A DNA stretch of 13,516 nt from an uncultured Lachnospiraceae bacterium (GTDB lineage: Bacteria > Bacillota_A > Clostridia > Lachnospirales > Lachnospiraceae). Below are positions 7,181-12,037 of this stretch, piece by piece. The notes under the pieces were generated by a model. It saw only the letters and a program-made list of their open reading frames with translations. It searched no databases and had not been told where the DNA came from. The stretch lies in contig CACXDR010000093.1 of NCBI GenBank assembly GCA_902766415.1, positions 1 through 13,516 on the forward strand. The letters are read 5' to 3'. The first letter of the stretch is position 1, and the number at the start of each line of letters is the position of its first letter. The position numbers and the translations under genes are program-made.

Positions 7181-8741
7181 GCCTGCCCTCCCCGTTTACC
7201 CTGTAGCCGTCGGGCGTTTCCGTATCGGTAAGCATCCTGCCGTCCGGGCCGACGTAGTACCATTCTCCGTCCGTCTCGATCCAGGCGTTCTTCTTCATGC
7301 CGCCGAAGGACGGTCTCAGGTAGTACCAGCTGCCGTCCCTGTCGCGGTGCCAGCCGGTGATCATGATCCCGTTTTCATCGAACCAGTAGTCAAAGCCGCC
7401 GATGACCAGGCGCTCGTCCCGCGCAAGCGTCCCGTCGCTCTTTCCGAACGTCCAGCCGCTTCCGCCGTCATGCCAGCCCTGTGCCGCAGCAGGCGCCGCG
7501 GCGGCCGCTGCCGACGGTCCCTCCGCAGTCTGTACGGCCGCAGCCGTTCCCTCAGCTGAAGGTCCGGATGTCTGCTCCGCTTCGGTCCCTGCCGTCTGCT
7601 CCGCTGCACCCGGACCCTGCGGCGCTTCCGCTGCCGCCGGAGCGGTCACCAGGACGGTCTCATCCGCCGCGGAGGTCTCCGCGTGCACCGTTCCCGCGGA
7701 AGGTCCTACGACAGCGCTGGTCCCGGCTCCCTGGCTCTGTTCCGCGGCAGGTCCCTGCTGCCCTGCGGCTGCTGTTTCCGCCGCGGCGGTCCCTGCGGGT
7801 GTGCCGGATGCTGCCGGGGATACGGCCGCTCCCGACGGTCCGGCTGCTGCCGCGGCGTTCTTCACGGAGGCCGTAAGCCCGGACTCCTCCGCCTCGGCGA
7901 AGCCGTAGTCGAGGAGCTTCTTCGTGTCGTCGTAATGCGTGGAGGCGCTCTTCATGATCACGGCGATCAGCCGCACGCCGTCCCGCTCGACGCAGGTGAC
8001 AAGCGTGTTGCCCGCCGCGCTCGTGTAGCCGGTCTTTCCTCCGAGGATACCCGGATAGTAACGCGCGCCGCCCGGGGCCAGCATCTTGTGGCCCATGGTG
8101 AGCGTGGTCCCGCCCGGCCGGTTGATGGTCGCCGGGAAATGATAGGTCGGGATCTCGTACCGGAGGAAATCCGGATTCTCAAAGCAGGCCTTCGCGATCA
8201 GCGCCATGTCGTGCGGCGTCGTATAGTGGCTGGAGTTCGTAAGCCCGTTCGGATTCGCGAAGTGCGTGCCGGTCGCCCCGAGGGACGCGGCGCGGCTGTT
8301 CATCATCTCCGCAAAGGCAGGAACGCTGCCCGCCACGTGCTCGGCGAGGCCGTTCGCGACTTCGTTCGCGGACTTCAGTAGAAGTCCGTAAAGACAGTCG
8401 TTCACGCTCACCTGGTCCCCTGTGGTCAGGGCAAGCGAGACCGCCCCGGACTCAAGGTTCTTCGTCGCGGAGTCCGTGAACACGACCATCTCCTCCGGGC
8501 GCGCGTTCTCAAGCACAAGAAGCGCCGTCATGATCTTCGTGATCGAAGCCGGATAGAACTTTTTGTCCGCGTTCTTCTCGAACATAAAGGTGCCGGTCGT
8601 CGCGTTGTAAAGCGCGGCGCCCTGGGCCGCGATCTCAGGCTTTTCAGCCGCGCGGGCCGTCACTGCCGAAAACGGCAGGATGACCAGGACCAGCGCCAGC
8701 GCTGCAGCGGCAGCGGCTTTCTCTCTGATTCTAAAAAGCAT
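7170..8741 (-). CDS. dacF: D-alanyl-D-alanine carboxypeptidase with an Ala-rich linker and cell-wall-binding repeats
   Basis: This 523-residue protein has a signal peptide (residues 1 to about 31, ending TARAA) and an S11 peptidase domain with all three catalytic motifs: SITK (66-69), SAN (124-126) and KTG (236-238). It removes the terminal D-Ala from peptidoglycan stem peptides outside the membrane. After residue 290 the usual PBP5 C-terminal beta domain and amphipathic anchor are not seen. Instead there is a linker of about 135 residues of Ala, Gly, Pro, Ser, Thr and Glu, then about 95 residues of aromatic-glycine repeats (YWFDENG, WHRDRDGSWYYL, WIETDGEWYYVGPDG) resembling cell-wall-binding repeats. 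The start ATG lies 6 bases after the upstream lipoprotein stop. Its ribosome binding site (AGGAGG, spacing 11) lies in that gene's poly-Glu codons. The symbol dacF is by family resemblance; dacA or dacB subgroups are possible. Confidence 0.88.
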   Translation of the reverse strand: MLFRIREKAAAAAALALVLVILPFSAVTARAAEKPEIAAQGAALYNATTGTFMFEKNADKKFYPASITKIMTALLVLENARPEEMVVFTDSATKNLESGAVSLALTTGDQVSVNDCLYGLLLKSANEVANGLAEHVAGSVPAFAEMMNSRAASLGATGTHFANPNGLTNSSHYTTPHDMALIAKACFENPDFLRYEIPTYHFPATINRPGGTTLTMGHKMLAPGGARYYPGILGGKTGYTSAAGNTLVTCVERDGVRLIAVIMKSASTHYDDTKKLLDYGFAEAEESGLTASVKNAAAAAGPSGAAVSPAASGTPAGTAAAETAAAGQQGPAAEQSQGAGTSAVVGPSAGTVHAETSAADETVLVTAPAAAEAPQGPGAAEQTAGTEAEQTSGPSAEGTAAAVQTAEGPSAAAAAAPAAAQGWHDGGSGWTFGKSDGTLARDERLVIGGFDYWFDENGIMITGWHRDRDGSWYYLRPSFGGMKKNAWIETDGEWYYVGPDGRMLTDTETPDGYRVNGEGRLVA

Positions 8742-8747
8742 GGGAGT

Positions 8748-9401
8748 TTATGCCTCCTCTTCTTCCTCCTCAGGCGACGGCTCCTCCTTCTCGACCGGCA
8801 TGTAGATCACTGCGTCGCTGTCCGCCGTCACCTTGCCGCCCTCATCCGGGACGATCTCCATGGGATACCCTTCCATCTCGAATCTGTATACCTTCCTGCC
8901 CTCGCCGAACGTGTACCCCTCGATCGGCTCCGCGTCCTGAAGCTCCGGCGCGTCCTCCTCAAGCAGTGCCTGGAAGAACTCCGCCGCGTCCGCGGGTTCG
9001 CCGCTGAATTTAAGGAAGTCCCCGGCCTTCGCCTGGACGAGCCACACCATGCCCTCGCGGCCCGGGTTCAGCTCCTCATCGTCCACGTACATGCAGACGC
9101 GCTTCGCGCCGCCGTCATACAGGAATACCGCGGTATCGCCCTCCTCGCTCACTTCCTCTGACTCCGGCTCTCCCAGAAGCTTGACCATGGAATCATGGTC
9201 GTTGTTCATAATATCCGCGTAATCGTAGTTCAGCGAGACCGTCAGTGCCGGCTCGGTCTCGGCCGCCGTGGTCTCCTGTGCTGCCGTCGCAGCCGGAGCG
9301 GCCGTGGTGTCCTGGGCTTCCTTTTTCCCGCAGGCCGCGAACATGACGCCCGCGGCAATGATCACCGCTGAAAGCGCGGCCCTTTTACCTGTCAAAACCA
9401 T
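8748..9401 (-). CDS. Acidic lipoprotein of unknown function
   Basis: I do not recognise a specific family in this 217-residue protein. It has a lipoprotein signal peptide with the box FAAC and the lipidated cysteine at 24. A Thr/Ala/Glu-rich low-complexity stretch follows (about 30-52), which is typical of surface lipoprotein tethers. A compact acidic domain runs from about 53 to 205. The last eight residues before the stop are almost all glutamate. The start has AAGGAG with 6-base spacing. It is the first gene before dacF, six bases apart, so a role at the cell wall alongside the carboxypeptidase is a reasonable guess from context only. The domain contains a KLLGEPESEE segment of a kind seen in small extracytoplasmic beta domains, but this is not diagnostic. 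Confidence 0.82.
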   Translation of the reverse strand: MVLTGKRAALSAVIIAAGVMFAACGKKEAQDTTAAPAATAAQETTAAETEPALTVSLNYDYADIMNNDHDSMVKLLGEPESEEVSEEGDTAVFLYDGGAKRVCMYVDDEELNPGREGMVWLVQAKAGDFLKFSGEPADAAEFFQALLEEDAPELQDAEPIEGYTFGEGRKVYRFEMEGYPMEIVPDEGGKVTADSDAVIYMPVEKEEPSPEEEEEEA

Positions 9402-9415
9402 ATAAAACTCCTTCC

Positions 9416-9444
9416 GGGCCGTGAAAAAACGGAACAGACGGCCC
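9416..9444 (-). promoter_or_regulatory. Leader hairpin before the lipoprotein-dacF operon
   Basis: A perfect 7-bp inverted repeat (GGGCCGT and ACGGCCC) encloses a 15-base loop containing TTTTTT. It stands directly before the AAGGAG site of the lipoprotein gene. In RNA it could affect access to the ribosome binding site or mRNA stability. It is not followed by a U-run, so I do not call it a terminator. Confidence 0.4.
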
Positions 9445-9536
9445 TCTCGTCATTCTTAAGATACGGTGCCTATTTTACAATACAGAGTGAAAGAATCCTT
9501 TAAGAAGTACTTACATTCCGCGAAGGATTGTCTTTC
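9445..9536 (-). promoter_or_regulatory. Inverted repeat and candidate promoter between the AEC and lipoprotein genes
   Basis: An interrupted inverted repeat pairs 9489-9500 with 9523-9536 (5 bp plus 7 bp, two unpaired bases). It starts immediately after the AEC stop codon and could end that operon, though no clean U-run follows in the minus direction. Downstream on the minus strand lie an AT-rich TAAAAT and a TTGTAA/AAGAAT pair at 17-base spacing, possible sigma-A elements for the next operon. Neither is close to consensus. I see no gene here. Confidence 0.3.
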
Positions 9537-10475
9537 TCAGACCGGCAGAAAATATGTATAGACCGCTGTCATGACCGGCATCGTGAAGATGCAGAGGATG
9601 ACCGTGATCACGTTCAGCGCGCCGGCATATTCCGCGTCGCAGTCGTAGAGACCGGCCATCTGCACCACGGAGGACGCCGACGGGGCCGCTGCCGCGAGGA
9701 ACGCGATCATCATGATCATGTGCCCGTCCGGGATCCCCGACGCCCTGCACGCAAGGACAAAGACCGGGATGGTAAGGAGCGGCAGCACGATGAGGCGCAG
9801 CGCGGCGATCAGCCATACGCGCCCCCGCCTGAACAGCGCCCCGAAGTCGACGTCCGCGAGGAGCATCCCCGTGATGATCATGCTGAGCGGTCCTATGGTC
9901 TCCGCCACGGCGCTTATGGTATCGCCGATCAGCGCCGGATACCGGACCTTCGCGAGAAACCCGGCGAGCCCGATGATGACCGCCAGGATATTGATGTTGG
10001 TGATGACCTTTTTAAGCTCCGGCTTCCTGTCGCCGGAAAGGATGCCCTTCAGGTGGGTCCAGAAGAGAACCGCCTGGATGCTCATGTAGGCGCTCGTGTA
10101 GAAGACCCACTCCTGTCCCAGGATCGACTGGATGATCGGGATGATCAGGTTGCCCGCGTTCGAGTAGGCGACCGTTCCGAGCTCGACCTCGCTGAGCCGC
10201 AGGGGCTTCGCAAGAAGCGTCGCGATCACGAGCACCGCGAACTCGACGACCGCCGCGGCGATGAACATGGTGAACAGGGCGCGGGCGCGCTCCGGCGTAT
10301 TTTCGACCTGGAACGCGTTGATGATCGCGCAGGGACAGACGATATACAGGGTGGCCGCGGAAAGCGGTCCCGAATCCCTGCTTCTAAGATGTCCCGACTT
10401 CACGACGAGGAATCCCATGAGGCACATGAAGAACATCTTGAGGATCTGGAAAAACAGGAGGATGCTTATCTGCAA
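9537..10475 (-). CDS. AEC (auxin efflux carrier) family transporter
   Basis: This 312-residue integral membrane protein has about eight to ten hydrophobic segments, grouped in two halves around a basic cytoplasmic loop (about 150-165, SGDRKPELKK). The first half contains the family's NAGN segment (YSNAGNLIIPI, about 105-115). The second half contains the AAAAPSASSVVQ stretch that resembles the matching broken helix. In bacteria, AEC proteins move malonate, malate or related carboxylates and possibly amino acids; the substrate is not readable from sequence. The start is TTG at 10475, with GGGAGG 7 bases upstream, inside the end of the AlaX-like gene, overlapping it by 10 bases. The tight coupling to a tRNA-Ala editing enzyme hints at an amino-acid-related cargo, which is inference only. 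Confidence 0.9.
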   Translation of the reverse strand: MQISILLFFQILKMFFMCLMGFLVVKSGHLRSRDSGPLSAATLYIVCPCAIINAFQVENTPERARALFTMFIAAAVVEFAVLVIATLLAKPLRLSEVELGTVAYSNAGNLIIPIIQSILGQEWVFYTSAYMSIQAVLFWTHLKGILSGDRKPELKKVITNINILAVIIGLAGFLAKVRYPALIGDTISAVAETIGPLSMIITGMLLADVDFGALFRRGRVWLIAALRLIVLPLLTIPVFVLACRASGIPDGHMIMMIAFLAAAAPSASSVVQMAGLYDCDAEYAGALNVITVILCIFTMPVMTAVYTYFLPV

Positions 10476-11629
10476 ATCAGTGCCTCCCGGATCTTTTCCG
10501 CCGCGAGTTCAGTGCTTCCCTGGACCATCGGGTTCTTCCCGCCGCCCTTGAAGCCCTGCTTTCTAAGCTCGCCCATCAGCTTTACGAGGTCGATGCTGCC
10601 GGACCCCAGCGTAAAGCGCCAGCCCTCCGCGTCGCTTCCGCAGAACACGCCGCAGAGGCCCGGGTACCGCTCCATCAGCCCGTTGACGGTATGGCGCATG
10701 GCGTTTCCGTCGGCATCGTCCGTGAAGAGAAGCGCGTGGCGGCTCTCCTCCGGGGACGGCAGGGCCGCTGCCTCCATTTCAAGGATCCGGCGCTTAAGGG
10801 CGCCAAGCTTTCCCGCCTCCTCGGCCTCCTTCTCCATGAACCTCCGGACTGCGGCGGCAGTCTCCTCCTGCTTCGTGCAGAGAAGCGCGGAGATCTCCTG
10901 GACGTTCTCCTGCTTTTTCCGGAAATCGTCCAGCGCGCGCTGGCCGCACGCGATGTGGAGCCGGACGCCGCCCTTGTAGTTCATGACGTCGGTGATCTTC
11001 ATCATGCCCACCTGCGCCGTCGTGTCGCAGTGCGGCGCGCAGCAGGCGCAGATATCGATCCCGGGGATCTCGACGATCCGGATATCGTGGGTCAGCTCCA
11101 GCTTGCTCCGGTATTCCAGCGTTTTCAGGACCTCCTCCGGCGGAAAGCTTTTCTTTACCGGCAGGTCCGCCCAGATCGCGCGGTTCACCTGGTCCTCAAG
11201 CGAAAGAAGCTCCTCCTTCGTGATGGGGCCGCTGAAGTCGAGCGTCGTCTCATGCTCGCTTAAGTGGAAGCCCACGTTGTCGTAGCCGAAGCGCGCGTGG
11301 ACGCAGCCGGACAGCATGTGCTCGCCCGTGTGCTGCTGCATGAAGTCAAAACGGCGCGCCCAGTCGACGCTGCCGGAGACCTCCTTCCCCGCCTCGACGG
11401 GGCCGTCGAGCACATGGGTGATGATATCGTTCTTCACGCGGACGTCGACCACCGCGCGCCCGCCGAGGACGCCGCGGTCCGCCTTCTGGCCGCCCTGCTC
11501 CGGGAAGAATGCCGTGCGGTCAAGGACCGCGAGCCAGTTCCCGCTCTTCTCATCCTTCTCGCAGGAGAGCACCGTGCCGGTGAATTCCGTCTGGTGCGCG
11601 TCCTGGTAATAGATCACTTCCGTTTTCAT
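10466..11629 (-). CDS. AlaX-type alanyl-tRNA editing protein with a C-terminal DHHA1-like domain
   Basis: This 387-residue protein resembles the editing half of alanyl-tRNA synthetase without the aminoacylation domain. Residues 1-90 form a small beta domain with FFPEQGGQ (41-48). The zinc-binding editing site has HTGEH (H100, H104) and a CxxxH pair (C196, H200). A coiled, charged linker runs from about 235 to 290. The end resembles the DHHA1/C-Ala module, with GFKGGGKNPMVQGS at 359-372. Such long AlaX proteins deacylate mischarged Ser- or Gly-tRNA-Ala in the cytoplasm. The ATG overlaps the stop of the upstream small gene in an ATGA arrangement and has only a weak ribosome binding site of its own, so it probably depends on coupling. 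Confidence 0.92.
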   Translation of the reverse strand: MKTEVIYYQDAHQTEFTGTVLSCEKDEKSGNWLAVLDRTAFFPEQGGQKADRGVLGGRAVVDVRVKNDIITHVLDGPVEAGKEVSGSVDWARRFDFMQQHTGEHMLSGCVHARFGYDNVGFHLSEHETTLDFSGPITKEELLSLEDQVNRAIWADLPVKKSFPPEEVLKTLEYRSKLELTHDIRIVEIPGIDICACCAPHCDTTAQVGMMKITDVMNYKGGVRLHIACGQRALDDFRKKQENVQEISALLCTKQEETAAAVRRFMEKEAEEAGKLGALKRRILEMEAAALPSPEESRHALLFTDDADGNAMRHTVNGLMERYPGLCGVFCGSDAEGWRFTLGSGSIDLVKLMGELRKQGFKGGGKNPMVQGSTELAAEKIREALICR

Positions 11630-11733
11630 TTCTTCGTTTTCCCCGCGTTCTTTCTCGCCAGTGCCTGGAGCTGCTGCTGCAGCTGCTTCGTCTTTCCTTC
11701 CTTCGTGCTCTTCTTCTTTCCGAGCTTGCTCAT
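11626..11733 (-). CDS. Small lysine-rich protein (35 residues) coupled to the AlaX gene
   Basis: I do not recognise this family. The 35-residue product starts MSKLGKKK, continues with a glutamine run (KQLQQQLQAL) that could form one short helix, and ends KTKK. Eleven residues are lysine, so it is strongly basic and might bind RNA or ribosomes. The case for a real gene is a strong ribosome binding site (AGGAGG, 7-base spacing before the ATG at 11733) and an exact ATGA overlap with the AlaX start. The same frame stays open upstream to 11877, but that part lies in a repeat region with no ribosome binding site and is probably leader. The alternative is a leader peptide whose translation mainly serves to start AlaX. 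Confidence 0.75.
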   Translation of the reverse strand: MSKLGKKKSTKEGKTKQLQQQLQALARKNAGKTKK

Positions 11734-11780
11734 GTCAGAACCTCCTCTGTTCATGTATGGATCATCGTTTATGCGGGGCG

Positions 11781-11889
11781 TTCCCGGCCTGCCGCCTGTC
11801 ATGGAATGCCGCCTTTCCCGGCCTGCTGCCTGTAACGGTCTGCCGCCTGCCGTCTTTCCCGGCTTCCAGGCATCCACTGTCTGCCGCCT
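11781..11889. repeat. Three degenerate 34-base repeats in the AlaX operon leader
   Basis: Units begin at 11781, 11815 and 11856. Each opens TTCCCGG and closes TGCCGCCT on the plus strand. Units 1 and 2 are directly adjacent and match at 29 of 34 positions by eye. Unit 3 follows after 7 extra bases and matches unit 2 at about 25 of 34. There are no conserved spacers, so this is not CRISPR. The repeats lie between the leader hairpin and the small gene. Confidence 0.7.
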
Positions 11890-11902
11890 TAAGGCTTACA
11901 GC

Positions 11903-11936
11903 AATGAAATACGCGGATCCGGACTCCGGACCCGCG
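11903..11936 (-). terminator. Strong leader hairpin before the AlaX operon, terminator or attenuator
   Basis: Arms 11927-11936 and 11912-11921 form a 10-bp stem with one G-U pair and a 5-base loop. The RNA then reads UAUUUCAUU. The U-run is broken, so efficiency is uncertain. It could end transcription coming from the HD-domain gene. It could also attenuate the AlaX operon, since the likely promoter lies upstream. A competing 7-bp stem (11929-11935 with 11943-11949) would break it, as an antiterminator would. Confidence 0.55.
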
Positions 11937-11973
11937 TCGGGAGCGGGCCGCCCGGCTGTACGCCGTAAGCTGT

Positions 11974-11982
11974 AGTATAACA
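11974..11982 (-). promoter_or_regulatory. Extended -10 promoter candidate for the AlaX operon
   Basis: The minus strand reads TGTTATACT, an extended -10 (TGn) with a five-of-six hexamer. No good -35 box lies 16-18 bases upstream; the region there is T-rich (TTCTTTTT). The predicted start is near 11967, giving a leader of about 230 bases that contains the strong hairpin and the three repeats. The 304 bases from 11734 to 12037 hold no other gene that I can see. Confidence 0.5.
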
Positions 11983-12037
11983 CAGCAGGCCCGCAAAAAG
12001 AATATTCTACTTTTCCAGGTTCAGTCCGGTCCCATGT

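Noticed and set aside
9528..10979. Plus-strand frame of 483 codons across the AEC and AlaX genes
   Set aside because: The translation is highly charged and low in complexity (Arg, Asp, His runs), it spans the junction of two well-supported minus-strand genes, and nothing in it resembles a protein family.
11734..11877. N-terminal extension of the 35-residue small protein to 83 residues
   Set aside because: The extra part is translated repeat sequence with no ribosome binding site, while the internal ATG has a strong one.
11781..11889. CRISPR array
   Set aside because: Only three diverged units, two of them with no spacer between, and no cas genes.
11734..11970. T-box riboswitch for the AlaX operon
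   Set aside because: No T-box core sequence is visible and the leader before the hairpin is only about 30 bases, far too short for a specifier stem.
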